From Pengzhenrongella sp031582905 (GTDB lineage: Bacteria; Actinomycetota; Actinomycetes; Actinomycetales; Cellulomonadaceae): 64,000 nt of DNA. Under the pieces are notes generated by a model, which saw only the letters and a program-made list of their open reading frames with translations, was not told where the DNA came from and searched no databases. Both the position numbers and the translations under genes were made by a program. Below, in pieces: positions 46,409 to 57,171 of this stretch. The stretch is taken from NCBI RefSeq assembly GCF_031582905.1, contig NZ_CP133990.1, forward strand, positions 186,001-250,000, written 5' to 3'. Numbering within the stretch: the first letter of the stretch is position 1; each line of letters starts with the position of its first letter.

Positions 46409-47340
46409 CCGGCGCGCTGCTCACCGGCCTGCCCGGAGCCCTCCCGACCGGCCTGCCCGCCGCGCTCGCCGGCTCCCTGACCGAGGCCGGACGCACCTCC
46501 ACCGGCGAGGCCGTGCTGTTCTGGGTCGTCGCGCCGCTCATGGTGCTCGCCGCGCTCGGGCTGCTGTTCGCCCGCCGGGCCATCCACGCCGCGATGTGCG
46601 TCGTGTTCGTGATGATCTCCCTCGCGGTGCTCTACATCGCCGAGGACGCCCCGTTCCTCGGAATCGTGCAGATCGTCGTGTACACCGGCGCGGTCATGAT
46701 GCTGTTCCTCTTCGTGCTCATGCTGGTCGGCGTCGACGCCTCGGACTCCCTCACCGAGACCATCCGCGGGCAGCGCTGGATCGGGCTCATCTTCGGCGCC
46801 GGGCTCGGCGCCCTGCTCATCGGGGTGGTGGCCCGGACGACGTGGGACCAGCCGGTCGGGCTGGTGGAGGCGAACGCGGACTCCAACCCGGTCGGCGTCG
46901 CGCTCCTCGTGTTCGGCGACTTCGTGTTCGCGTTCGAGGTCGTCGGCGTCCTGCTGGTGACCGCCGCGGTCGGCGCCCTCGTGCTGACGCACCGCCAGCG
47001 CCTGGCCCGCCGGGTCGGGCAGCGTGAGCGCGCCGACGCCCGGATGGCCGCCGGCGGCTCGATCACCCCGCTGCCCGCACCGGGCGTCTACGCGCGGACC
47101 AACGCCATGGACGTCCCCGCGCTCGACCCGCAGGGCCGGCCCATCGAGGCCTCGGTGTCGCGGGTCCTGCGCATCCGCGGGCAGGAGCGCGGCGTCGCGG
47201 ACGTCGCCGTCGACCTCGGCCCCGGTGAGGACGGCGGCGGCCAGGTCGACCGGCCGACCCCGGTGGCCGGCGACCCCGGCGAGACGACCGGACCCACCAC
47301 GTCCATCACGACCGGCCGCGGCCCGGAGGTCATCCCGTGA
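46405..47340 (+). CDS. nuoJ: NADH-quinone oxidoreductase subunit J
   Basis: 311 residues, five membrane segments, with the conserved IVQIVVYTGAVMMLFLFVLML in the third and EVVGVLLVTAAVGALVL in the fifth. About 110 polar residues follow the membrane part. GTG start overlaps the nuoI stop (GTGA). Confidence 0.95.
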   Translation: MTGALLTGLPGALPTGLPAALAGSLTEAGRTSTGEAVLFWVVAPLMVLAALGLLFARRAIHAAMCVVFVMISLAVLYIAEDAPFLGIVQIVVYTGAVMMLFLFVLMLVGVDASDSLTETIRGQRWIGLIFGAGLGALLIGVVARTTWDQPVGLVEANADSNPVGVALLVFGDFVFAFEVVGVLLVTAAVGALVLTHRQRLARRVGQRERADARMAAGGSITPLPAPGVYARTNAMDVPALDPQGRPIEASVSRVLRIRGQERGVADVAVDLGPGEDGGGQVDRPTPVAGDPGETTGPTTSITTGRGPEVIP

Positions 47341-47636
47341 CCCTGACCCACTACCTCGTGCTCGCGTGCATCCTCTTCGCGATCGGCGCCACGACGGTCC
47401 TGCTGCGACGCAACGCGATCATCGTGTTCATGGGCATCGAGCTCATGCTCAACGCCACGAACCTCGTGCTGGTCACCTTCGCCCGCATGCACGGGGACCT
47501 CTCCGGGCAGGTGATGGCCTTCTTCGTCATGGTGGTCGCCGCCGCGGAGGTCGTCGTCGGGCTCGCGATCATCGTGCAGATCTTCAACACCCGCCGGTCG
47601 GCCTCGGTCGACGACGTCAACCTGCTCAAGAGCTGA
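47337..47636 (+). CDS. nuoK: NADH-quinone oxidoreductase subunit K
   Basis: 99 residues, three membrane segments, with the membrane glutamates in FMGIELMLNATNLVL and AAAEVVVGLAIIVQIF needed for proton translocation. GTG start overlaps nuoJ. Confidence 0.96.
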   Translation: MTLTHYLVLACILFAIGATTVLLRRNAIIVFMGIELMLNATNLVLVTFARMHGDLSGQVMAFFVMVVAAAEVVVGLAIIVQIFNTRRSASVDDVNLLKS

Positions 47637-47645
47637 GAGGCTCCG

Positions 47646-49647
47646 GTGACCTCAACCATCGCGACCGCCCCCGTGGCCGCGGCGCTCGTCAGCGCCGCCC
47701 CGGCCGACGGCACGTTCACCCAGGCCTGGCTGCTCATCGCCCTGCCGCTGCTCGGCGCCGCCGTGCTCCTGCTCGCCGGCCGCCGCGCCGACCGGTGGGG
47801 GCACTGGGTCGGCGTCGCGGCGTCGGGCGCCGCCTTCGTCGTGGGCCTGGTGCTCCTGCTCGGCATGCTCGGCCGTGACGCCGAGGACCGCGTGCTCGAC
47901 CTGCACCTGTTCCGGTGGATCCCCGCCGGACCGCTCGACATCGACGCCGGGCTGCGGCTCGACCCGCTGTCGCTGACCTTCGTGCTCCTGGTGACGTTCG
48001 TCGGCACGCTCATCCACGTGTACTCGGTGGCGTACATGGAGCACGACGCCGACCGGCGCCGGTTCTTCGCCTACCTCAACCTGTTCGTCGCGGCGATGCT
48101 CGTGCTGGTCCTGGCCGACAGCTTCCTGCTGCTGTTCGTCGGCTGGGAGGGCGTGGGCCTCGCGTCCTACCTGCTCATCGGGTTCTGGAACCACCGCACT
48201 CCCAACGCCGTCGCGGCGAAGAAGGCGTTCATCGCCAACCGCATCGGTGACCTCGGGCTGCTCATCGCGCTCATGCTCATGGTCGCGACGTGGGGCGCCG
48301 TCGACTTCGACACCGTGCTCCCGGCCGCGGCAGCAGCAGGGAAGGCACCCTGACCGCGATCGGCCTCATGCTGCTGCTCGCCGCGTGCGGCAAGTCGGCG
48401 CAGTTCCCGCTGCAGTCCTGGCTCGGGGACGCGATGGCTGGCCCGACGCCGGTCTCGGCGCTCATCCACGCCGCGACCATGGTCACCGCCGGCGTCTACC
48501 TCATCGTGCGGTCCGCGCCGATCTTCGAGGGGGCGCCCACCGCCCAGCTCGTCGTCGTCGTCGTCGGGGCGATCACCCTGGTCTTCGGAGCGGTCGTCGG
48601 GTGCGCGAAGGACGACATCAAGAAGGCGCTCGCCGCGTCGACGATGTCCCAGATCGGCTACATGATCCTCGCGGCCGGGCTCGGACCGATCGGCTACGCG
48701 TTCGCGATCTTCCACCTCGTGACCCACGGGTTCTTCAAGGCCGGGATGTTCCTCGGCGCCGGGTCCGTCATGCACGGCATGGACGACTCGGTCGACATGC
48801 GCCGCTTCGGCGGTCTGTCGCGGTCCATGAAGATCACCTGGCTGACCTTCGCCGCCGGGTGGCTCGCGATCATCGGCGTCCCGGGCCTGTCCGGGTTCTG
48901 GAGCAAGGACCTCATCATTGAGGCCGCGTTCACCGGGGAGGGCTGGCGGCCCTGGGTGTTCGGCTCGGTGACGCTGCTCGGCGCGGGGCTGACCGCGTTC
49001 TACATGTCGCGGCTGTTCTTCATGACCTTCCACGGCCGCCGGCGCTGGGACGACGGGCAGGGTGTGGAGCAGGGCGTCGAGCAGGGGGTGCGGCGGACGA
49101 GGCCGCACCGGTCCGCCACCCGCACGAGTCGCCGCTGCTCATGACCGTCCCGATGATCGTGCTCGCGGTCGGGTCGGTGCTCCTCGGCGGGCTGCTCGCG
49201 CTCGGTGACGGCTTCGTCACGTTCCTCGAGCCGGTGACCGGCCACGTCGAGCACCACGAGCCCGTCCTGCCGATCCCGGTCATCATCGCCCTCACGCTCC
49301 TCCTCGTCGCCGCGGGCGCCTTCCTCGCCTGGCGTCAGTACGCGTCGTCGCCGGTGGCCGTGGTGGCCCCGACCGGCTCCGCGCTGACCCGGGCCGCCCG
49401 CCGCGACCTGTACCAGGACGACGTCAACGACGCCGCCCTCGTGCAGCCGGGGCAGTACGCCACGCGCTCGCTCGTCTACGGCGACCGCGCCGTGGTCGAC
49501 GGCGCCTTCACCGGGCTCGGGAAGGTGCTCGTCGGAGCCGGCGACGCCGGCCGGCGCGCGCAGACCGGGTTCGTCCGCTCCTACGCCTCGACGATGACGG
49601 TCGGACTGGTCGTCCTCGGCGTCGTCGTCCTGGCCACCCGGATCTGA
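47646..49647 (+). CDS. nuoL: NADH-quinone oxidoreductase subunit L (two frame breaks)
   Basis: About 667 residues after repair; antiporter-like proton pump at the arm's end. Conserved LLFVGWEGVGLASYLLIGFW, the pump lysine in LLAACGKSAQFPLQSWLGDAMAGPTPVSALIHAATMV and DDIKKALAASTMSQIGYM. Breaks: within 48339-48345, a missing G giving AAGEGTLTAIGLM or AAGKGTLTAIG, and the G5 run 49084-49088, one added G giving GGAADEAAPVRHPHESPLL. After repair the reading frame ends at TGA 49645-49647. A VEQGVEQGV repeat precedes the second break. Confidence 0.92.
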
Positions 49648-49659
49648 GGGAGATCTGAC

Positions 49660-51213
49660 GTGAACCTCGAAGGTTTCCCCCTGCTCACCGCACTGATCGT
49701 GCTGCCGCTCGTCGGCGCCGTCGTGCTCTGGGTGCTGCCCACCTCCCTGCGCGAGCGGGCCCGCACCGTGGCGGTGGTCGTCACGCTGCTCGAGCTCGCG
49801 CTCGGTGTGCTCGCGCTGACCGCGTTCGACACCGGCGTGGCCGCGACCCACCAGCTCACCGAGACCCACCCGTGGATCCCGGCGATCGGCGCGAGCTACG
49901 CGGTCGGCGTCGACGGCGTCGGGCTGCTGCTCGTGCTGCTGTCGGTCGTGCTGACGCCGCTCGTGGTGCTCTCGACCCGCCGGGACGAGGTGGGCCCGGC
50001 CGACCGGCTGCGCCACTACCTCGCGCTCGTCCTCGTGCTCGAGGCGTTCATGGTCGCGGTGTTCGCGGCCCGGGACGTGTTCCTGTTCTACGTGCTGTTC
50101 GAGGCCATGCTCATCCCGGTGTACTTCCTCATCGGGGTGTTCGGCGGGGCCCAGCGCCGGTACGCGGCGGTGAAGTTCCTGGTCTTCTCCCTCGCCGGCG
50201 GGCTGATCATGCTCGCCGCGGTCATCGCCCTGTACGTCGAGGGCCCGGGCGGGCCGGAGGGCTTCCTCACCAGCACCCTGACCGGTCTGGACATGCCGGT
50301 GGTCACCGAGCGGCTGCTGTTCCTCGCGTTCTTCCTGGCCTTCGCCATCAAGGCGCCGATGTGGCCGGTCCACACCTGGCTGCCGGACGCCGCGCAGAAC
50401 GCGACCGCCGGGACCTCCACGCTGCTGGTCGGCGTGCTGGACAAGGTCGGCACGTTCGGGATGCTCACGCTGTGCCTGCCGCTGTTCCCGGACGCGTCCC
50501 GCTGGGCGGCGCCGGTGATCATCGTCCTCGCGGTGATCTCCGTGCTCTACGGCGCGGTCCTCGCGATCGGGCAGCAGGACCTCATGCGGCTGATCGCCTA
50601 CACGTCGGTGTCCCACTTCGGGTTCATCGTGCTGGGGATCTTCGCCTTCACCTCGGTGAGCATCCAGGGGTCCGCGCTGTACATGGTCAACCACGGGCTC
50701 TCGACCGGGGCGCTGTTCCTCGTCGCCGGGTACCTGGTCGCCCGGCGGGGCTCCCAGCGCGTCGCGGACTTCGGCGGCCTGCAGCGGGTCACCCCGGTGC
50801 TCGCCGGGACGTTCCTCGTCGCCGGCCTGTCGGCGCTGTCGCTGCCGGGGCTCTCGACCTTCGTCAGCGAGTTCCTCGTGCTGGTCGGCACGTTCGCGCG
50901 GTCCGGCCCGGCCGCCGTCGTCGCCGTCCTCGGCGTCGTGCTGGCCGCGCTGTACGTGCTGCTCACCTACCAGCGCGTGTTCACCGGCCCCGTCCGCGAC
51001 GAGCTCGCGACCACGCCGGACCTGTCCGCGCGCGAACGCTGGGCGGTCGCGCCGCTCATCGCGTTCATGGTGGTGTTCGGCTTCTACCCGGCTCCCATGG
51101 TCGACCTCGTGCGTGAGCCGTCCGGCCTGACGGTCGAGCAGGTCGGCGTCCAGGACGTCGCCCCGACGCAGGGGCTGCTGAGCGGCACCGGTACCGACGA
51201 CGAGGAGCACGAC
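49660..51213 (+). CDS. nuoM: NADH-quinone oxidoreductase subunit M (no stop before nuoN)
   Basis: 518 residues, about 13 membrane segments; second antiporter-like subunit. Markers: FYVLFEAMLIPVYFLIGVFGG with the membrane Glu, AIKAPMWPVHTWLPDAAQNA with the pump Lys, DLMRLIAYTSVSHFGFI and LSALSLPGLSTFVSEFLVL. It ends in an acidic linker (GTGTDDEEHD) that runs in frame, without a stop, into nuoN, so as sequenced this is the N-terminal half of one 1044-residue ORF. Confidence 0.93.
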
Positions 51214-52794
51214 GTGACCGGGGCCTTCGACGCGCCGCACATCGACTGGGCGCAGCTGTCGCCCGTCCTGCTGGTGCTGGGTGCGGGGGTGATCGGGGTG
51301 CTGGTCGAGGCGTTCGCGCCGCAGCGCCTGCGCCGCCCGATCCAGCTGACCCTCGCGCTCGGCGCGACCGCCGGCGCACTCGTGGCGCTCACCGCGCTGT
51401 GGGCCGGTGTCCGCGAGACCGGCGGGACGGTCGTGCTGGGTGGCTCGATGATCCTCGACGGGCCCGCGCTGATCCTGCAGGGCATGGTCGCGCTCCTCGC
51501 GCTCCTCGCGCTGCTCGTCGTCGCCGACCGCGGGCAGTCCGGTGAGGACGCCTTCTCGCCGCAGTCCGCCGCCGTCCCCGGCTCGGACTACGAGGAGGCC
51601 GCCCGGCGCAAGGGCCTGGCCCAGACCGAGGTCTACCCGCTCGTGCTGTTCGCGACCGGCGGGATGATGATCTTCCCCGCGGCGGGCGACCTGCTGACGA
51701 TGTTCGTCGCCCTCGAGATGCTCTCCCTGCCGCTGTACCTGCTGAGCGGGCTGGCCCGCCGCCGTCGCCTGCTGTCGCAGGAGGCCGCGATGAAGTACTT
51801 CCTGCTCGGCTCGTTCGCGTCGGCGTTCTTCCTCTTCGGGGTCGCGCTGCTCTACGGGTTCGCCGGCTCGGTCCGGCTCGACGCGATCGGTGCGGCGACC
51901 GCGACGGTCGTGGGGATGGACCCGCTGCTGCTCGCCGGCGTGCTGCTCGTCCTGGTCGGGCTGCTGTTCAAGGTCGGCGCGGTGCCGTTCCAGGCGTGGA
52001 CCCCGGACGTCTACCAGGGTGCGCCGACCCCGATCACCGGGTTCATGGCCGCGTGCACCAAGGCCGCCGCGTTCGGCGCGATGCTGCGGTTCGTCTACGT
52101 CGTGACCCCCGGCCTGGAGTGGGACCAGCGCCCCGCCCTGTGGACCGTGGTCATCGCGACCATCGCGCTCGGGACGCTCGTCTCCCTCGTGCAGACCGAC
52201 ATGAAGCGCATCCTCGGGTACTCCGCGATCGCCCACACCGGGTTCATCCTCACCGGGGTCGTCGCCCTCGACGTCGACGGCGTCTCCGGCGTCATGTTCT
52301 ACCTGCTCGCCTACGGTGCGGCCGCCGTCGGCGCGTTCGCCGTCATCACCCTCGTGCGTGAGGTGGACGCCGACGGCGTCGTCCTCGGGGAGGCCACGCA
52401 CCTGTCGCAGTGGGCGGGCCTCGGCCGGCGCAGCCCCTGGCTCGCGGGCGCCTTCTCGCTGTTCATGCTGTCCTTCGCGGGCATCCCGCTGACGGCGGGC
52501 TTCGTCGGCAAGTTCGCGGTGTTCTCCGCGGCGGTCCAGGGCGGCGCCGCGCCGCTCGCGGTGGCCGGCGTCGTCGGCTCCGCGATCGCGGTGTTCTTCT
52601 ACATCCGGATCGTCGTGCTGCTGTTCTTCACCGAGCCGCCGGCCGACGCCGGGCACGGCGGCGTCGCCGTCGTGCGGTCCGAGGGGCTCACGACCGTGGG
52701 GATCGCCGTCACCGCGGTGGCCACGCTCGGCCTCGGCGTCCTGCCCTCGCCGGTTCTCGATCTGGTCGGTGAGGCGGCTAGGTTCATCCCGTGA
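51214..52794 (+). CDS. nuoN: NADH-quinone oxidoreductase subunit N (in frame with nuoM)
   Basis: 526 residues from an internal GTG, full length for the family. Conserved LFVALEMLSLPLYLLSGL, FKVGAVPFQAWTPDVYQGAPTPI-type motif near residue 252, MKRILGYSAIAHTGFIL and AGIPLTAGFVGKFAVFSAA. GAGGAG nine nt upstream supports separate initiation at 51214. Its stop overlaps the start of the polyprenyl synthase (GTGA). Confidence 0.92.
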   Translation: MTGAFDAPHIDWAQLSPVLLVLGAGVIGVLVEAFAPQRLRRPIQLTLALGATAGALVALTALWAGVRETGGTVVLGGSMILDGPALILQGMVALLALLALLVVADRGQSGEDAFSPQSAAVPGSDYEEAARRKGLAQTEVYPLVLFATGGMMIFPAAGDLLTMFVALEMLSLPLYLLSGLARRRRLLSQEAAMKYFLLGSFASAFFLFGVALLYGFAGSVRLDAIGAATATVVGMDPLLLAGVLLVLVGLLFKVGAVPFQAWTPDVYQGAPTPITGFMAACTKAAAFGAMLRFVYVVTPGLEWDQRPALWTVVIATIALGTLVSLVQTDMKRILGYSAIAHTGFILTGVVALDVDGVSGVMFYLLAYGAAAVGAFAVITLVREVDADGVVLGEATHLSQWAGLGRRSPWLAGAFSLFMLSFAGIPLTAGFVGKFAVFSAAVQGGAAPLAVAGVVGSAIAVFFYIRIVVLLFFTEPPADAGHGGVAVVRSEGLTTVGIAVTAVATLGLGVLPSPVLDLVGEAARFIP

Positions 52795-53798
52795 CCCCGA
52801 CGACAGCGTTCCCGCTGCCCGACCCTGCGCTCGCGGAGCTGCTCACCGCCCGCCTCGCCGTGGTCGAGGAGCGCCTGCGGGACGCCGTCGCGCACGCGGA
52901 CGTCCTCGCCGACGCGACCGCGCGGCACCTCGTCAACGCGGGCGGGAAGCGGTTGCGGCCGCTGCTGACCCTGCTCGCCGCCCAGCTCGGCGACGGGCAG
53001 CGGCCCGAGGTCCTCGACGCCGCCGTCGTGGTGGAGCTGACGCACCTCGCGACGCTCTACCACGACGACGTCATGGACAGCGCGCCGCTGCGGCGCGGCG
53101 CCCCCGCCGCGCACGAGGTCTGGGGCAACTCCGTCGCGATCCTCACCGGGGACCTGCTGTTCGCGCGCGCGTCGAGCGTGGTCGCGGGGCTGGGACCCGA
53201 GGCGGTCCGGCTCCAGGCCGCGACGTTCGAGCGGCTGTGCCTGGGGCAGCTGCACGAGACGGTCGGTCCGCAGGACGGCGAGGACCCGGTGGGCCACTAC
53301 CTGCAGGTCTTGTCGGACAAGACGGGGTCCCTCATCGCGACGTCGGCCCGCTTCGGGGCGATGTTCGCCGGCTGCCCGCCGGAGATCCTGCGCACGGTCA
53401 CCGGCTACGGCGAGAAGGTCGGCGTCGCCTTCCAGCTCGCCGACGACGTCATCGACCTCTCCGCCGACGGCGCCCGGACCGGCAAGACCCCCGGCACGGA
53501 CCTGCGCGAGCGGGTGCCGACGATGCCGGTCCTCCTGCTGCGGGCACGCGTCGCCGGCGACGCGGCGTCCGAGGCGGACCGCGCGCTGCTCACCCAGCTG
53601 GACTCCGACCTGTCCGACGACGCCGCGCTGTCCCGGGCGGTCTCCGCCCTGCGCGCCCACCCGGTCGTCGCCCAGACGCGTGAGCTCGCGGTGACCTGGG
53701 CGCAGGACGCCGTCGCGGAGCTGCGGCCGCTGCCCGCCGGGCCCGCGCGCGACGCGCTGGTCGCCTTCGCCGACGCCCTGGTGGACCGGGCATCCTGA
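52791..53798 (+). CDS. Long-chain polyprenyl diphosphate synthase
   Basis: 335 residues; head-to-tail prenyl chain elongation giving the menaquinone side chain. First Asp-rich motif LYHDDVMD (about residue 87), GGKRLRPLL before it, the second motif FQLADDVIDLSADG with the following TPGTDLRE. Chain length (heptaprenyl to nonaprenyl) cannot be read directly. GTG overlaps nuoN, so it belongs to the nuo operon. Confidence 0.92.
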   Translation: MTPTTAFPLPDPALAELLTARLAVVEERLRDAVAHADVLADATARHLVNAGGKRLRPLLTLLAAQLGDGQRPEVLDAAVVVELTHLATLYHDDVMDSAPLRRGAPAAHEVWGNSVAILTGDLLFARASSVVAGLGPEAVRLQAATFERLCLGQLHETVGPQDGEDPVGHYLQVLSDKTGSLIATSARFGAMFAGCPPEILRTVTGYGEKVGVAFQLADDVIDLSADGARTGKTPGTDLRERVPTMPVLLLRARVAGDAASEADRALLTQLDSDLSDDAALSRAVSALRAHPVVAQTRELAVTWAQDAVAELRPLPAGPARDALVAFADALVDRAS

Positions 53799-53870
53799 GC
53801 CGACGTGCGCGCCGCGGGCGGGGCACGCGGCGGGCGCTGAGGTGACCGCCGACCGACAGGGGGAACGACC

Positions 53871-54845
53871 ATGACCATGACGCCCGAGCAGGCGACCGAG
53901 TTCGCCGGCACCTTCGAGCGGCTCGTCGCCCACGTGGGCGAGGCGGTGCTCGGCAAGGCGGACGTCGTCCGGCTCGCGCTGACCTGCATGCTCACCGAGG
54001 GGCACCTGCTGCTCGAGGACGCCCCCGGGACCGGCAAGACGTCGCTCGCCCGGGCGATCGCCGCGACCGTGGACGGCACCCACAGCCGCATCCAGTTCAC
54101 CCCCGACCTGCTGCCGAGCGACGTCACCGGCGTGACCGTCTACGACCAGGGCACGCGCGCCTTCGAGTTCCACCGCGGGCCCGTGTTCGCCTCGATCGTG
54201 CTCGCGGACGAGATCAACCGGGCCTCGCCCAAGACGCAGTCCGCGCTCCTGGAGGTCATGGAGGAGGCGCAGGTCACCGTGGACGGCGTCACCCACGCGG
54301 CGCCGCGCCCGTTCATGGTGATCGCCACCCAGAACCCGATCGAGCAGGCCGGGACGTACCGCCTGCCCGAGGCTCAGCTCGACCGGTTCCTCGTCAAGAC
54401 GTCCATCGGCTACCCGGACCACGCGTCGACCGTCGAGATCCTGGCCGGTGCGGCGCAGCGGGACCGGTCCGGGGCCCTGCAGCCGATCGTGGGCACCGCC
54501 GACGTCGCCGCGATGATCCGGGTCGCGACCACGACGCACGTCGACGGCGCGGTCCTGGAGTACGTGTCGCGGCTCGCGGAGGCCACCCGCGCCGCACCCG
54601 ACGCCCGGCTGGGGGTGAGCGTGCGCGGTGCGCTCGCGCTCGTGCGCACCGCGAAGGTCTGGGCGGCGGCGCACGGCCGCCACTACGTCCTGCCCGACGA
54701 CGTCAAGGTGCTCGTCGCGCCGGTGTGGAACCACCGGCTCGTGCTCGACCCGGACGCGGAGTTCGCCGGCACCACCGCCGAGGCGGTGCTCACGCGCGTG
54801 CTCGGCGAGGTCCCCGCGCCGCTGGAGCGTCGCGCCGCCGGCTGA
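53871..54845 (+). CDS. MoxR-family AAA+ ATPase
   Basis: 324 residues; chaperone-like ATPase with Walker A EDAPGTGKTSLARA (about residue 49), Walker B IVLADEINRASPKTQSALLE, sensor region VIATQNPIEQAGTYRLPEAQLDRFL and the C-terminal lid. Such proteins usually sit beside DUF58 and transglutaminase-like genes in actinobacteria; neither is seen here, and the next gene is a GGDEF-EAL protein. GGGGGAACG precedes the ATG. Confidence 0.93.
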   Translation: MTMTPEQATEFAGTFERLVAHVGEAVLGKADVVRLALTCMLTEGHLLLEDAPGTGKTSLARAIAATVDGTHSRIQFTPDLLPSDVTGVTVYDQGTRAFEFHRGPVFASIVLADEINRASPKTQSALLEVMEEAQVTVDGVTHAAPRPFMVIATQNPIEQAGTYRLPEAQLDRFLVKTSIGYPDHASTVEILAGAAQRDRSGALQPIVGTADVAAMIRVATTTHVDGAVLEYVSRLAEATRAAPDARLGVSVRGALALVRTAKVWAAAHGRHYVLPDDVKVLVAPVWNHRLVLDPDAEFAGTTAEAVLTRVLGEVPAPLERRAAG

Positions 54846-54946
54846 TCCGCCTCGGCCGATCCCTTCACCCGCGACCGCGTGCCGCCGATGAGGGGTGGAC
54901 GGCTGTGGACGCAGGCGTGCACGCCCGCGGCGGTGAGGAGGGGCCC

Positions 54947-57086
54947 ATGCTCGGACGACGCCTGGCGCGCGCCCGCGACGCCCGCCTGCCCGACGCGCGG
55001 GTGCCGGACGAGCCACCGGCAGCCGCGCGGGCGCGGGCCGACGCCGGCGCACGGGTCTCCCGCGCGCGGCCGTGCACGCGGCCACGGTCGGACTGGTCGG
55101 CGTCCTGGCGGCCCTCACCGTGTTCTCGGTGACGACCGCGGTGACCGACGCGCGGGCCGCGGAGCGCGCTCAGGTCAGCGCGGTCGTCTCGGCGTGGTCG
55201 CGGGAGGCCCTCACGGCGCTCGTGCTCGAGGAGAACCTGGTCGACCAGCTCAAGGCGCCCGGCCCCGAGGAGGACGGCGAGACCGCTCAGGAGTACCTCG
55301 ACGCCCGCGCGGCCGTCGACGAGGCGCTCGACGGCCTGCGCGGATCCGTCACCCCTCCCGGCGCGGGACGGTCGAGGACTGGGCCACGCTGCACGCTCGG
55401 TACGGACGCGCGGTCGAGGCCATGCTGACCGGTGGGCCGATGGACCCGTCCGCGGCCGAGGACCACGAGGAGACCTACGTCGACCCGTACTTCGACCCGC
55501 TGGAGGCCGCCCTGGAGAACGAGGTGCAGCGCCACTTCGAGGAGGCCAGCACGGCGCTGACGGCGATGGGCAGCGCGCAGCAGGCGAAGCTCGTGGCCAC
55601 GCCGGTCGTGTTCGGTCTCGGCCTGGCCTTCGTCCTGTTCTTCAGCGCGGTCGTCGTCCGCGGGCGGCGGGCCGTCGTCGAGCAGGGCGAGGAGAACCGG
55701 CGGCAGGCGCTGCGGGACCCGCTGACCGGGCTGCCCAACCGCCGCGCGATGGGTGAGCGGGTCGACGCCCTGCTGAGCGGATCCGCACCCGACGCCGCGC
55801 CGATCACCCTCCTGCTGATCGACCTGGACCGGTTCAAGGAGATCAACGACACCCTCGGCCACCGCTACGGCGACCGCGTGCTCGAGGTCCTCGCCGGCCG
55901 GCTGGGCGGGTGCGTGCCGGCGTCGGCGACCGTCGCCCGGCTGGGCGGGGACGAGTTCGCGATCCTCCTGCCCGACGTCGACGACGTCGCCTCCGCGCTC
56001 GCCGTCGCCGCGACCGTGCAGGCGACGATGGACACGAACGTCGACGCGCACGGCATCTTCCTCGACGTCGACGCCTCCATCGGCATCGCGCTGGGCGAGG
56101 GCGACATGGATGCTCAGGCGCTGCTGCGGCACGCCGACATCGCGATGTACCGCGCCAAGAGCCGCGGCACCGGCGTGTGCGTGTACGACGAGGACATCGA
56201 CGAGCACAGCCGCGAGCAGCTCGCGCTGCTCGGCGAGCTGCGCGGGGCGCTCGACGCCGGCGACCTCGTCCTGCACTTCCAGCCCAAGCTGGCGCTCGCG
56301 GACGGCCGGCTGTGCGGCGTCGAGGCGCTGGTGCGCTGGCAGCACCCCGTCCTCGGGCTGCTGCCGCCGGCGCGGTTCGTCCCGGTCGCGGAGCGCACCG
56401 CGCTGATCCACCCGCTGACCCGGTACGTCCTGTCGGCCGCCCTCGCGGAGTGCCGCCGGTGGCACGACGCGGGCCGCGAGCTGCACGTGGCCGTCAACGT
56501 CTCGGTCCGCAACCTGCTCGACGACGCCTTCCTCGCCGACGTCACCGGGCTGCTCGCCGCCTGGGGCGTCCCGGCGCGGTGCCTCGAGCTCGAGGTCACC
56601 GAGAGCGCCATCATGGCCGACCCCGGACGCGCCCGCCTCATGCTCGCCGCGTTCGCCGACCTCGGCGTGACGCTGTCGATCGACGACTTCGGGGCCGGGT
56701 ACACGTCGCTCGCGCACCTGACGCGGCTTCCGGTCCACACCGTGAAGATCGACCGGTCGCTGGTGGCCCGCATGGTGGCCGAGCCGACCGACGCCGTGGT
56801 CGTGCGGTCCGTCATCGAGCTCGCGCACCACCTCGGGCTGACCACCGTGGCCGAGGGCGTCGAGGACGCCGCGACCCGGGACCGGCTGGCGGCGCTCGGG
56901 TGCGACGTCGCCCAGGGGTACCTGTTCAGCCGTCCAGTGCCCGCTGCGGACCTGGCCGGGTGGGTGACCGGGCCGGACCACGCCCGTGCGGAGCGGCAGC
57001 GCACCGTCACGGCCGTGCGCCCGAGCCTGCGGCCGTGCCCGGAATCTCCCGCCCCGACCGGATTGCTCGCCGCCCGATCCTCATGA
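54947..57086 (+). CDS. Membrane GGDEF-EAL cyclic-di-GMP protein (two frame breaks)
   Basis: About 713 residues after repair. Basic N-terminus, membrane segment HAATVGLVGVLAALTVFSVT, an extracytoplasmic sensor of about 140 residues, a second segment (VVFGLGLAFVLFFSAVVV), a GGDEF domain with LDRFKEINDTLGH and RLGGDEFAILLP, then an EAL domain (VEALVRWQHPVLG, NVSVRNLL, ELEVTESAIM, IDDFGAGYTSLAHL, VKIDRSLV, VAEGVEDAAT). Both catalytic signatures are intact, so it may make and break c-di-GMP. Breaks: 55058-55061 (one C) and 55352-55367 (one C or G). ATG 54947 follows GAGGAGGGG. The sensor ligand is unknown. Confidence 0.88.
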
Positions 57087-57171
57087 CCCGGGCGATCCGG
57101 ACGATGGGGACGGCAGAACGGCACCGCCGTCCGGTCACCGACCGGTGACGACCTGAGGAGTGGAGGGCCCT

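Noticed and set aside
49000..52656. A 1218-codon open frame on the minus strand opposite nuoL, nuoM and nuoN
   Set aside because: Low-complexity Glu/Arg/Gly/His text with no motif. It is the shadow of membrane genes with strong third-position G+C bias.
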